Counted from the stretch's first letter, positions 12,001 through 14,843 are shown. The stretch is DNA of 14,843 nt from Chitinophagales bacterium (GCA_020631175.1 JAHDHT010000036.1:10192-25034); one strand, 5' to 3'. Notes: generated from the letters alone by a model not told the origin. Made by a program: numbers and translations.

Positions 12001-14843
12001 CCTGCATCAATTGTTGTATTAACCTGACCCGATGATAAACTTATAACATCAGTAAATCCGGTAGAAATATTTAAATCACTATCGCCATCCACCATTGCTG
12101 AAGTACCTTGACCTTTTGGTGCATTGCTGTAATTTTGTGGCGTTGGAACTTCAATTAAATATTGTAATTGCGGATCTAATCCGGAAAACTCATATATACC
12201 AATGCCATTAGTATATTTTATATCGATGGGGACGGAAGGATTTGCAGCGTCGTACAGTCTTACTTCAATATTTGCTAAACCAGCCTCATTGCTTTGATAA
12301 ATACCATCTTCATTAAAATCATCAAATATTAAGTTTCCTATAGTAGCTGTTTCGATATCATTAACTTCAATATTTTGATATGAAACTTCAGAACAACCAT
12401 TTCCATTAATTACAATATGGGTGACTGTATATTCACCCGGTGAATCCCAAACTACGTTAACAGGTCCTGAACCCGAACCGTTCGCTACTACGCCACCTGA
12501 AAAATCCCAAATGTGAACAGCATCATTTTCTGCACTGCCGGTAAAATTAAACGTTACAATTTCATTAATCAGTGAACCTCCTGAAAATCCAAATACTGAT
12601 GTAGGAGCTGAAAGAATTTCGAAATTATAGGTTTGACTTGTTCCAACACATCCATCATTAAACTCATAATAAATTGAATAAGTTTGTCCGGTATTAAAAT
12701 TGGAAGGATCAATTTGATTTTCATTAAAGACAAGTCCATCAATAAAAAATGTTCCTCCCGGTGGAGAAGCAATTAATTGAAGTGGTTCATCATTTTCACA
12801 TAAATCAGTTATTACTGATTCTATTTGAACATCAACAACCTGTCTTACAGTAAAAGAAGATGTTGCACTCTCTGCACTGCAATTATTAGCATCTGTATAT
12901 TGATAATAAATGGAATGATTTTGATTATCATTAAAATCCTGAGGATTAATAATATTATTTGGATGGATTGCACCGTCGATAATTAGACTCCCTCCTTCCG
13001 GAGATAAACTCAAATTTATTGGCTGAGCATTTGAACATAATTCTGCTCCAATTAAAGGCGAATATGAAACTTCGGGTAAAGCATTTACCTGAACACTAAT
13101 TATTTCAATTTCAGATAAACAATTATTTTCTGTTATAATTAAAGAAATTTCTTTTTGGCCTGCTGTTGACCATGTCAACTCTATAGGCCCTTCATTATTT
13201 CCTAAAAGAATCTGAGCATCATTAAATTCCCAATCATATTGGGTCACATTTGCCGTATTTCCGGAAAATGAAACCGTGACAGATTCTCCAAGACAAATTT
13301 GATCTTCACTTAGCTGGAACTCTGCTACTGGATCCTGGTAAATTTCAACCTGGTAAGTAACTGTTTCTGAAGTGCAATCATTTTGAGTAACTGTTAGACT
13401 TACTGTTTTCTGTCCGGATGAATTGAATGAGATATCATGTGGGCCTTGCGTGTTAGCACTTTGCGTAGATGCATCCGTCCCGAAGTCCCAAGAATAAGAT
13501 ATCCCTGCTCCGGTTAAACCGGTTACAAAAAAGTTTATGTTTTCATTTTTACAAGCTAAATTTTTATCACTTCCAATAATGGGTTGTGGAATCGAATGAA
13601 CTTCTATTTGTTCTTCTATTATTGAAGAAGAACATCCATTTTCGATTACGCTTAAACTAACTGTTTTGATTCCGGGTGTATCCCATGTAAGCATATGAGG
13701 TCCACCGTTAGTTCCGGGAACATTTGAAGCATCATCAAAATCCCATTGATAGATCACATTGTTTCCTGATTGACCTTCTACCAAAACCGGTTGATTAACA
13801 CAAGTTTCCAGATCAGAAACATTAAATGAAGCGACAGGTAGTTCATAAAAATTTAAATCAACAGCTTCACTTGTTCCGATACAAGAGTGTTCATCGATTA
13901 CCGTAATATAAAATGAACCGTTAGCTACTACAGTATAATTATCATTTTGTGAAACTGAAGATTGATTGTTATTTGAATTATACCAATCGTAATTCTCATA
14001 ATTCTCTATTGTACTTAAGTTAATCTGTTCGCCATCACAAGCGTTTAAGCTGCTTGGCTCAATAAGCGGCACTGGTAATTCATGTACGATTATTTCAACA
14101 TTGTCTGTAGCAATACAATTAGTGGCTGTATTAACAACGGTAAGCGTATAGGTTATATTTGTTTGTGTCGATGTAACCGGATTTGATATATTTGGATTGT
14201 CTAAATAATCTGTTGGAGACCACTCATAAACAAATCCATCCACAGCATTAACACCTAATGGAATTGAAGGATCACCGATACATTTTTCGGCGAAGTCTCC
14301 CGGAGCATAAGCTTCAGCAAAAATTAATACATCATTTATAACTTCAATATAAAAAGCACCTACACCACATCTTGGTATTGGTTGACGATCATCGCATACT
14401 TCATATTTTAAAGAATCCCATCCTTCATAATCTGTATTTGGTTCATAATAAATAGAGCTATCCCCTACTAATTGTGCAGTACCGTGTACAGGTGGCTGAA
14501 TCAAGTTTTGGAGAATAAGTGTATCTATGGCATCAAAATCAATATCGTTTTGAACTACATTAACCGGATATAAAATCTCCGGACAAGCTACACGTGCTGA
14601 ATCAATTACAGCAAAAGGTTTTCGGTTTATTGCTTTCACTCCACATTCACAAGCTTCAAAATCCCAGTCACCGGTTGTTGCTTGCAGATCTGCAATTAAT
14701 CGAATTGGCTGACCGGTATTTTTATCAATTTCATAGAAACGGTTGTTTACCGGACCACCATTACCGATTGTTGCATATAATTCTCCATTATTAGAGAAAT
14801 TAATCCCTTCAATATCAGATAAGGTTTGAACAAGGTGCGTAAT
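1..14843 (-). CDS. Giant modular repeat protein (internal part), adhesin-like, probably secreted
   Basis: One minus-strand frame is open across the entire window: 4,947 codons with no stop, and neither end is present. Domains from N to C are a propeller-like end, a cadherin-like domain, eight Ig/PKD-like domains, thirteen SdrD B-like repeats, one tandem-95 domain, four SdrD B-like repeats, fifteen tandem-95 domains, then cysteine-rich and cysteine-bearing tandem-95 domains. Such combinations are known from very large Bacteroidota surface proteins, where they act as stalks and adhesive or Ca2+-binding modules outside the cell; several are exported by the type IX system. No catalytic domain is visible. 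In-frame Met codons occur but none has a reason to be a start, because coding structure continues upstream of all of them. The continuous frame and regular domain boundaries argue against frameshifts or decay. Adhesion, gliding or prey/surface attachment are inferences; an S-layer or filament role is equally possible. Sure of the coding frame and domain types, unsure of function. Confidence 0.95.
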   Translation of the reverse strand, partial: MTHLVQTLSDIEGINFSNNGELYATIGNGGPVNNRFYEIDKNTGQPIRLIADLQATTGDWDFEACECGVKAINRKPFAVIDSARVACPEILYPVNVVQNDIDFDAIDTLILQNLIQPPVHGTAQLVGDSSIYYEPNTDYEGWDSLKYEVCDDRQPIPRCGVGAFYIEVINDVLIFAEAYAPGDFAEKCIGDPSIPLGVNAVDGFVYEWSPTDYLDNPNISNPVTSTQTNITYTLTVVNTATNCIATDNVEIIVHELPVPLIEPSSLNACDGEQINLSTIENYENYDWYNSNNNQSSVSQNDNYTVVANGSFYITVIDEHSCIGTSEAVDLNFYELPVASFNVSDLETCVNQPVLVEGQSGNNVIYQWDFDDASNVPGTNGGPHMLTWDTPGIKTVSLSVIENGCSSSIIEEQIEVHSIPQPIIGSDKNLACKNENINFFVTGLTGAGISYSWDFGTDASTQSANTQGPHDISFNSSGQKTVSLTVTQNDCTSETVTYQVEIYQDPVAEFQLSEDQICLGESVTVSFSGNTANVTQYDWEFNDAQILLGNNEGPIELTWSTAGQKEISLIITENNCLSEIEIISVQVNALPEVSYSPLIGAELCSNAQPINLSLSPEGGSLIIDGAIHPNNIINPQDFNDNQNHSIYYQYTDANNCSAESATSSFTVRQVVDVQIESVITDLCENDEPLQLIASPPGGTFFIDGLVFNENQIDPSNFNTGQTYSIYYEFNDGCVGTSQTYNFEILSAPTSVFGFSGGSLINEIVTFNFTGSAENDAVHIWDFSGGVVANGSGSGPVNVVWDSPGEYTVTHIVINGNGCSEVSYQNIEVNDIETATIGNLIFDDFNEDGIYQSNEAGLANIEVRLYDAANPSVPIDIKYTNGIGIYEFSGLDPQLQYLIEVPTPQNYSNAPKGQGTSAMVDGDSDLNISTGFTDVISLSSGQVNTTIDAGFIADRARIGDLVFDDRNMNGFREANEPGLENVKVLLYYATSPSAPIDSVLTNGIGIYEFSGLDPSIDYFLEVRPPTAYQATGQGIGVASNVDNDSDIDSQTFRTGLIDLSAGENQNTVDAGFIADRARIGDLVFDDRDGNGIKGSNEPGLENVTINLYESTDLSNPVQTTSSNGIGIYEFSGLDPNIDYIVEFEPYAAYNYTVPSNVINTDNDSNAGLADGRTSVISLSPGETNNTIDAGYFADRARIGDLVFDDFNGNGIKEFNETGLEGVVVNLYNSTDQLNPQESILSSNDGSYNFNNLDPFEAYFVEVLLPSNYSYTSQGPGVNAGIDNDSDLDNNGRTGIINLTPGEENNTIDAGLYAERASIGNEVFEDLNANGLKDTNEPGLQGVNINLYNASDLSIILDNTTSNGIGIYEFSGLDPSINYIVEYDLKTNYAYTQTGNGANAGLDNDSDANVTDGRTTSISLAAGEINNTIDAGFIPNPARIGDLVFEDQNKNGIQDTNEPGLEGVIVHLYSSADLSTPVQTTLTNGIGIYEFSGLDPSIPYVIEFLAPLNYSGAPIGAGAMNQNPIDSDADPITGRTENITLNPGEINSTFDAGFIPDEARIGDLVFEDQNNNGLKDANEPGIAQQKVYLYAATDLAEPSDSILTNGIGIYEFSGLDPSIDYLIEIPTPLNYSVSNQGPGAMAGINDDSDIDPQTGKTTLINLSAGENNNTIDAGFVPDQARIGDLVFEDQNENGIKDANENGLSGIKLYLYRSTDTMNPIDSVLSNGIGIYEFSGLDPSIDYIVGVNNLSGYQLTQLGQGASAGIDNDSDIDPANLKTEIITLSPGENNATIDIGYKALEGTASIGDKVFEDANNNGLYDSGEFLYPDIKLEIFEASDLSNPVQTSFTDDNGNYSFSGLNPFTQYVVKIEIPNDHLISPVLGGVSQNVDDDNDFDTDGFTEIFTLNPNENNQTIDAALNYNLILASVGNTYFIDINQNGNFDSTDLPAANQTVNIYDAQNLSTILQTTETDNNGSFSFTGLNPNQAYVVQFVIPEGHSYTSTGQGSTSDNDSDIIDINGFTDVFVLSNGEVNNNIDGGIIPFPAEIGNFVFQDLNANSFADIDESGIEGQVIYLYNANDLSTPIDSTISDQTGFYNLSGINPYEDYVIGIIPIQNYQITSNTSLNPLLNDGDNDINPLTLYSEIFNLLPGAIEDKIDIGLVPQNGVIGDLVFEDFNANGQFDGNDTGLEGVIVELYLADDLSNPILSTITNEDGQYFFGNIPSEQDYVINFDLLLNYDYSIQGAGVNAGIDGDNDVSNFFGFTEPFRLNAGEINMTVDAALIPLNFEFTVGDKVFEDLNQNGYQDSNEPGLPGIEILIFNADDITYPIDQTTSDFNGSYSFSDLDPDEEYVLLFELPGGFIFTTQGVGANAGIDADSDVDELGFTEAFSAEPGSFDHTVDAGYIFIGFNPDPPLAQDDFITTQENTSIEIDVLDNDSDPAGNIDIEETTIITNLTNGGQLVFNVINEVFDYTPAPDFSGLDSFQYVIFDENGDSDTATVYINVIPDLVPVRIGDLVFDDFNGNGILDGGESGLSGVQVLLYQSPDFNNPIQSTITDLNGNYLFNNVLPDNDYVIQFVSPQNYSPVILNTSIYPSIDNDSNISTSSGFTPLFTLVNGIDELTIDAGFIADRARIGDLVFDDFNGNGILDSNESGLEGVLLRLYNSADLSSPIDSVLTNGIGIYEFSGLDPQIDYLIEIETPQAFNLSQNGPGVSYGIDNDSDFNPTDNRTDIINLSPGENNQTIDAALIALRASIGDIVFNDLNKNGIKEINEPGISGVQVILYNANDLNNPLQQINTDNLGQFTFENLDPYQDYIIFVQSPTGMVPTIYGAGANAMVDNDSDIYQNTNYSDIINVEPGQQLLTIDAGFISPEARIGDLVFADLNFNGIYDSGDQVLSDVGVILFESASVPVFLDFVFTDQNGVYSFDDLDPDKDYIVVFEPVIDYTFTSNGPGVSAGINNDSDVDPATGSTGVINLNPGETNLTVDAGYIPTNINIPPIAQDDNFTTNTNVAINLTVLTNDSDPDGTTVNLIAVIQQPSNGSININSNGTIDYTPNSNYEGNDEIIYVISDADGLTDTAIVSIEIVDSSVTNNPPIAEDDIYSTQENTSINLPVLNNDNDPDGNTIEISLIINQPDNGSVSINSDGTITYTPDQNYSGTDTFVYEIQDEFGLTDEATVVILIPDSNDPPEANDDFVFTNEDSTTVIYVTENDLDPDGDTIFVIEVITNIYGGGAEINDDGSVTYTPNPDGDEADTITYVLSDNHGNTDSATIIISISSTNNAPVANDDTATTDESVSIVINVLQNDNDLDGDNISVLDLINYTNNGETTVNSNDELIYSPSEGFSGSDTIHYVITDPDGLTDTAQVIILVLEVNTAPVANDDFISTDENTVISIPVLNNDNDSDGDPINIVGSLSGPQNGSGQITNNEIVYNPDTDFTGTDTITYIISDSSGETDTAIVVIIVNNVNNAPIAQDDFYSTNENESVNADVLQNDIDPDGDNITIIEISNPSNVTINADGSITYNPDTNFTGSDTLTYIIEDENGATDTAIVIITVIDVNESPIAENDLAETNENTSLVVDVLSNDMDPDGDDINVIDVSNPSNTTINADGTITYNPENGYTGTDTLTYVIEDENGATDTAIVIINVIDVNEAPIAENDEATSSENESVEIEVLLNDSDPDGDAITIIGLALDPVNGEVLLINDVFIYVPDNDFYGTDSFIYVIQDGSGNSDTATVTITVIEVNEAPVANDDYASGIPDENLTIDILSNDTDPENDIIAITQILNGPDNGSVIINPDFTLTYMPDTGFEGTDTIVYIINDDNGNTDTAFVIITINQENNPPIAIDDNIDITEQDSVVLIPVLINDIDPDNDSIFIVTLIGPENGTATVNENNEVVYVPDNSDTSSDTITYIISDTEGNTDTAQVVIMIESNDPPIAIDDIVFTEVNTTVIFNTVINDFDPDNDSLDFVSIIDSTSNGSLILDDPNNEVIYIPETNFTGLDTFIYDIADPAGNVDTGQVVIVVSEDGSDGESPIAITDYIQTPDSSSVLISIIANDFDPNGDPIIVVYIVDDPDYGTAVLNDDGTITYIPDYPAGSNLEDTISYVIADNSGNTDTGNLIIYIDPTETPNVVPIAQDDNVLVQINSPVIIDVTANDIDPLNSNLTIAILTEPSNGSIFADPIYNIIYYEPDFNYSGPDSFTYVITNDSGESDTATVSITVFDPNPNVAPVANNDTVFLQEDNSIIIDVTDNDFDFDEDSIVVYIDAQPENGTVTNNDGTISYVPDDGFQGIDSFIYIIMDEEGNTDTATVIIVVDTEENAPPTVNDIVTNVVNNEVLTIDLNNYVFDPDGDTIIYILNNPSSSGEIILNDDGTLVYSPDGAYTGTEIITITVIDSEGNETTLSILIEVEDPENTSVPSITNVIEDYCIPTVTPTLICFEFYDETDVVSIQSINSLFNCSTEQINDSCFIYTGLPGFDQQTDIIEVEFCDDGVPLLCDLIEFEINLDNDGNCDADICVNEIEYYCSEPLIEQEICPEFCQFENSNYSISEVYATFDCAIEFTETCVQYLPFPLQEGIDSLFIIACDDEALCDTVIALIDINESCFNEAPVAVNDNFENQSGESQSFNVLSNDYDPDGDSLSLNILSFPENGTIVIYENEIIFIADSGFYGMDEFTYEICDMAGLCDEATVSITVIAPEVNTEPYFINAQSGEEMENVMWMDMTAGSIYQICLDGYDEDGDDMIFTITEEPNAAFIFDADHCLTYIVSDSWTSDTLLITLCDDNGACDELEFIFNVEEEEIDIPSETNPSPVFAPIAQDDQFETTYETMINIPVLLNDFDPQNDDLLFEWISEPQNGMHMMQLNGSLDYQPNLLFSGVDSFTYKVCNSYGLCDSAQVRVLVGAEMMNAEDDYLTFNDESSIYIHPLENDTHPEYFIITKLSDPNYGIVDIYEEEII
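3..155 (-). other. Partial tandem-95 domain at window edge, no. 18 (residues 4897-4947)
   Basis: Starts NAEDDYLTFNDESS, then HPLENDTHPEYFII and NYGIVDIYEEEII, and is cut by the window edge. The N(D/E)ND of the family is kept as ENDTHPE. The protein continues beyond position 1; any type IX sorting domain would be there. Confidence 0.7.
156..431 (-). other. Tandem-95 domain with Cys pair, no. 17 (residues 4805-4896)
   Basis: Opens APIAQDDQFETTYETM, then VLLNDFDPQNDDLLF, PQNGMHMMQLNGSLDY and VDSFTYKVCNSYGLCDSAQV. The Lys of TYKVC (codon 219-221) is the first Lys or Arg after 1,944 residues. The usual DPDGD is DPQND here. It is followed without a gap by the partial domain at 3-155. Confidence 0.82.
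432..780 (-). other. Cysteine-bearing Ig/cadherin-like domain (residues 4689-4804)
   Basis: Contains AGSIYQICLDGYDEDGDD, NAAFIFDADHCLTYIVSD, TLLITLCDDNGACDELEF and an acidic tail NVEEEEIDIPSE. Its four Cys and the 'IC.......DC..Y......D.L.I..CDD..ACD' order match the second half of the two cysteine-rich repeats upstream, but the first half is different and lacks their YC. It may be a third, diverged copy. Free of Lys and Arg. Confidence 0.6.
781..1046 (-). other. Tandem-95 domain with Cys pair, no. 16 (residues 4600-4688)
   Basis: Opens APVAVNDNFENQSGESQ, then VLSNDYDPDGDSLSL, PENGTIVIYENEIIF and FTYEICDMAGLCDEATVSI. It follows the tandem-95 pattern of the main array but has an added CDMAGLCD pair in the last strands, as does the domain at 156-431. 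Still free of Lys and Arg. Confidence 0.82.
1047..1325 (-). other. Cysteine-rich repeat 2 (residues 4507-4599)
   Basis: Contains NEIEYYCSEP, EQEICPEFCQFENSN, EVYATFDCAIEFTETCVQY, LPFPLQEGIDSLFIIACDD and ALCDTVIALIDI, ending NESCFNE. Nine Cys codons. It aligns with the preceding domain throughout (IEYYC/IEDYC, IC.EF, F(D/N)C, (T/S)C...Y, CDD...LCD). Disulfide pairing cannot be read from sequence alone. I do not recognise a named family for its first half. Confidence 0.68.
1326..1616 (-). other. Cysteine-rich repeat 1 (residues 4410-4506)
   Basis: Begins at PSITNVIEDYC and contains TLICFEFYDETD, SLFNCSTEQINDSCFIY, LPGFDQQTDIIEVEFCDDG and LLCDLIEFEINL, ending with the acidic DNDGNCDAD. Seven Cys codons are present. 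The 'C..Y..LPGF..QTD.I.V..CDD...LCD' half is a form often seen in large Bacteroidota surface proteins. The DNDGNCDAD linker looks like a small Ca2+-binding loop (inference). Six of its Cys align with those of the next domain, so the two are duplicates. It marks the return of cysteine after more than 3,600 residues. Confidence 0.7.
1617..5879 (-). repeat. Tandem-95 cadherin-like array: fifteen repeats (residues 2989-4409)
   Basis: Fifteen domains of about 91-99 residues, starting at 5864, 5573, 5291, 5009, 4727, 4448, 4175, 3902, 3623, 3341, 3062, 2768, 2471, 2183 and 1907 (upper coordinate of each). The common pattern is PPxAxDDxxxTxEN, then VLxNDxDPDGD, NG(S/T)xxINxDGTIxYTPD, FxGTDTxxYxIxDxxG and TDTAxVxIxV. 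Such domains are extracellular beta-sandwiches that probably bind Ca2+ through the DxDPDGD motif and link into stalks. The domains at 4176-4448 and 3903-4175 are especially alike, sharing NPSN(V/T)TINADG and the EDENGATDTAIVII ending. The domain at 2472-2768 has AITD where others have AxDD, with an acidic EDGSDGES linker before it; that at 1617-1907 has TVND. The array holds no Lys, Arg or Cys. By hand count the domain at 4176-4448 has about 19 acidic residues in 91. Confidence 0.88.
5880..7322 (-). repeat. SdrD B-like repeat array 2: four repeats (residues 2508-2988)
   Basis: Four further SdrD B-like domains at 7322-6966, 6965-6603, 6602-6240 and 6239-5880. The EF-hand-like loops read DFNGNGILDGGE, DFNGNGILDSNE, DLNKNGIKEINE and DLNFNGIYDSGD. 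The second copy (6603-6965) resembles repeats 1-8 of the first array more than its own neighbours, for example in the GIGIYEFSGLDPQIDYLIEI stretch. The fourth ends TVDAGYIP and passes into the tandem-95 array. Its Lys at codon 6054-6056 is the last Lys or Arg before a 1,944-residue stretch with neither. Role as for array 1: rigid Ca2+-binding stalk segment. Confidence 0.87.
7323..7637 (-). other. Lone tandem-95 domain inside the SdrD B array (residues 2403-2507)
   Basis: One cadherin-like tandem-95 domain interrupts the SdrD B-like series. It opens PPLAQDDFITTQENTS, continues with DVLDNDSDPAGNIDIEE, DYTPAPDFSGLDSFQY and FDENGDSDTATVYINV, and is followed at once by RIGDLVF of the next SdrD B-like repeat. 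The Gly-Asp of the usual DPDGD motif is altered to DPAGN. Like the main array it has no Lys, Arg or Cys before its final linker. The preceding repeat ends TVDAGYI...PPLAQDD, the same type of junction as at 5864-5900 where the main tandem-95 array starts. Confidence 0.85.
7638..12353 (-). repeat. SdrD B-like repeat array 1: thirteen repeats (residues 831-2402)
   Basis: Thirteen tandem domains of 117-124 residues (about 360 bases). Repeat intervals on the minus strand are 12353-11988, 11987-11625, 11624-11268, 11267-10908, 10907-10542, 10541-10179, 10178-9816, 9815-9447, 9446-9081, 9080-8724, 8723-8361, 8360-7989 and 7988-7638. Each opens with IGDLVFxD and a 12-residue EF-hand-like loop (D.N.NG..D..E), then a G(L/I)...V.LY strand, G.Y.FSGL.P, a second acidic cluster (DNDSD) and a closing G...L.IDAGFI. 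SdrD B-type domains bind Ca2+ and stiffen surface stalks. Most boundaries carry Arg (ARIGD). The loop is weakest in repeats 10-12: repeat 10 ends in D instead of E, repeat 11 has S in place of the Gly, and repeat 12 ends in D. The repeats contain no Cys. Repeats 2 and 5-8 share long identical DNA patches (separate entry). Confidence 0.88.
9640..11843 (-). repeat. Near-identical 35-base patch recurring in the SdrD B-like repeats
   Basis: A 35-base segment encoding GIGIYEFSGLDP is identical at 11809-11843, 10729-10763, 10366-10400 and 9640-9674, and has one mismatch at 10003-10037. These lie in SdrD B-like repeats 2, 5, 6, 8 and 7. Versions with several mismatches sit at 11446-11480 (repeat 3) and 12172-12206 (repeat 1), and one with two mismatches at 6787-6821 (repeat 15, in the second array). 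Synonymous positions are conserved too, while surrounding sequence differs. That fits recent duplication or gene conversion rather than selection on the protein alone. The interval given spans the best five copies; the copies themselves are short and separated by about 360 bases. Confidence 0.85.
12354..12602 (-). other. PKD-like domain 4 (residues 748-830)
   Basis: Contains IVTFNFTGSAEND, HIWDFSGGVV, GPVNVVWDSPGEYTVT and NGNGCSEVSYQNIEV. The WDF and the W..PG.YTVT strand mark it as PKD-like. Its only Cys (codon 12393-12395, residue 817) is the last cysteine in the protein for the next 3,602 residues. The SdrD B-like array follows immediately. Confidence 0.72.
12603..12824 (-). other. Ig-like domain 4 (residues 674-747)
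   Basis: Contains LCENDEPLQLIASPPGG, then FNENQIDPSNFNTGQTYSI and YYEFNDGCVGTSQTY. It matches the preceding Ig-like domain position for position (C.....P..L..SP.GG, DP..FN....YSIYY), with one Cys at the front and one at the back. Function is presumably structural. Confidence 0.6.
12825..13055 (-). other. Ig-like domain 3 (residues 597-673)
   Basis: Contains ELCSNAQPINLSLSPEGG, then a G-rich turn and INPQDFNDNQNHSIYYQ and YTDANNCSAESA. The order 'C....P..L...P.GG.....G.......P.....G..YSI.Y.Y.D..GC' belongs to a frequent Bacteroidota Ig-like module. It is followed by a close relative (12603-12824), so the pair is likely a local duplication. Confidence 0.6.
13056..13322 (-). other. PKD-like domain 3 (residues 508-596)
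   Basis: Contains QICLGESVTVSFSG, YDWEFNDAQ, GPIELTWSTAGQKEISL and ENNCLSEIEI. The WDF of PKD is WEF here. The first-strand and last-strand Cys pattern is kept. It ends in the Pro-rich linker NALPEVSYSP. Confidence 0.72.
13323..13580 (-). other. PKD-like domain 2 (residues 422-507)
   Basis: Contains YSWDFGTDAST, then NTQGPHDISFNSSGQKTVSL and TQNDCTSETV. Same layout as the domains on either side, including the first-strand Cys (LACKNENI) and last-strand Cys. Extracellular beta-sandwich; no enzymatic residues are expected or seen. Confidence 0.75.
13581..13832 (-). other. PKD-like domain 1 (residues 338-421)
   Basis: Shows the PKD hallmark YQWDFDDA followed by LTWDTPGIKTVSLSV and a final Cys strand (ENGCSSSI). 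The inserted GP.....W...G..TV.L.V segment is the typical PKD strand F-G region. Cys residues in ETCVNQP and ENGC suggest a disulfide. First of three PKD-like domains in a row. Confidence 0.75.
13833..14066 (-). other. Ig-like domain 2 (residues 260-337)
   Basis: Begins at the linker LIEPSSLNACDGEQINL, continues with YENYDWYNSNNNQS and FYITVIDEHSCIGTSEAV, and ends at NFYELPVA. It has the usual 'C.G..I.L......Y.WY' plus 'Y.V.V.D...C..TS..V' pattern of extracellular Ig-like repeats, with one Cys in each half. It is shorter (78 residues) than its neighbours. Called by pattern only. Confidence 0.6.
14067..14330 (-). other. Ig-like domain 1 (residues 172-259)
   Basis: The sequence contains YEWSPTDYLDNPNISNP followed by TYTLTVVNTATNCIATD and closes with VEIIVHELP. 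This is the common Bacteroidota Ig-like module in which a W-S-P strand, a 'NPxxSNP' turn and a Y.LTV.....C strand alternate. A Cys lies in the first strand (EKC) and one in the TNC strand, allowing one internal disulfide. It follows directly on the cadherin-like domain and leads into a second Ig-like domain. Confidence 0.65.
14331..14639 (-). other. Cadherin-like (tandem-95 type) domain with Cys pair (residues 69-171)
   Basis: A single tandem-95-like domain: opening RKPFAVIDSARVACP, then VNVVQNDIDFDAID, HGTAQLVGDSSIYYEPN, YEGWDSLKYEVCDD and closing GAFYIEVIND. It keeps the order seen in the large downstream array (xND.D.D, NG-like turn, Y.P, GxDS..Y.V.D) but differs in carrying Lys, Arg and Cys. 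The VCDD...RC pair near its end corresponds in position to the CD....CD pair of the domains at the far C-terminal end of the window (781-1046 and 156-431), and is absent from all fifteen domains of the main array. It links the propeller-like part to the Ig/PKD region. Confidence 0.75.
14640..14843 (-). other. C-terminal end of a beta-propeller-like domain (residues 1-68)
   Basis: The first residues in the window include the blade-like phrases GINFSNNGELYATIG and FYEIDKNTGQPIRLI, followed by WDFEACECG. The pattern 'this is how it looks, this is the value computed from it' (LYAT...IDKNTG) is typical of NHL/DUF6923-like propeller blades at the front of large Bacteroidota surface proteins. Only the last one or two blades are in the window. 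It contains a close Cys pair (CEC) just before the next domain. Family assignment is by pattern only; the rest of the propeller would lie upstream, beyond 14843. Confidence 0.5.

Noticed and set aside
5880..12353. Regular spacing of about 360 bases with short identical segments, reminiscent of a repeat array such as CRISPR.
   Set aside because: The units are far too long, are in one reading frame, and encode recognisable SdrD B-like domains. There are no constant direct repeats separated by unique spacers of equal length.
1..14843. Promoters, terminators, tRNA or other RNA genes within the window.
   Set aside because: Every position lies inside the coding frame, so A+T-rich stretches that resemble -10 boxes or hairpins have no supporting context. 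No tRNA-like or rRNA-like segment was seen.
1..14843. Naming the protein after SprB or another known gliding adhesin.
   Set aside because: Size and domain types are compatible, but the diagnostic ends of the protein and the neighbouring genes are outside the window, so a gene symbol would be a guess.

Overview
The whole 14,843-base window lies inside one gene. On the minus strand, the frame whose codons occupy + strand triplets starting at multiples of 3 (3-5 up to 14841-14843) runs for 4,947 codons without a stop, and neither the true start nor the true stop is in the window. I translated that frame by hand from end to end. There is no intergenic space, so I report no promoter, ribosome binding site, terminator, RNA gene, mobile element or CRISPR array. 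The other open frames on either strand are short and are shadows of this gene.

The sequence is A+T-rich and encodes a secreted, modular, repeat-built surface protein of more than about 500 kDa. The mix of PKD/Ig-like domains, SdrD B-like repeats and cadherin-like tandem-95 repeats with NDxDPDGD motifs is typical of giant adhesin-like proteins of Bacteroidota (Flavobacteriia, Saprospiria and relatives). Those proteins usually leave the cell by the type IX secretion system. The signal peptide and C-terminal sorting domain that would prove this lie outside the window, so host group and secretion route are inferences.

Layout from N to C terminus (high to low coordinates; residues numbered from the upstream window edge). 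Residues 1-68 are the end of a beta-propeller-like domain. Residues 69-171 are one cysteine-bearing cadherin-like domain. Residues 172-830 are eight Ig-like or PKD-like domains. Residues 831-2402 are thirteen SdrD B-like repeats of about 120 residues, each opening with an EF-hand-like loop or a variant of it. Residues 2403-2507 are a single tandem-95 domain set inside that array. Residues 2508-2988 are four more SdrD B-like repeats. Residues 2989-4409 are fifteen tandem-95 repeats of 91-99 residues. Residues 4410-4947 mix cysteine-rich domains with cysteine-bearing tandem-95 domains and run off the window.

The parts read as a long Ca2+-stiffened stalk carrying a propeller/PKD head region. The most striking feature is compositional. 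Residues 2931-4874, 1,944 in a row, contain no lysine and no arginine, while residues 818-4419, 3,602 in a row, contain no cysteine. Cysteines are confined to the two ends. A lone tandem-95 domain embedded among SdrD B repeats, with the same kind of junction as the main array, points to growth by block duplication.
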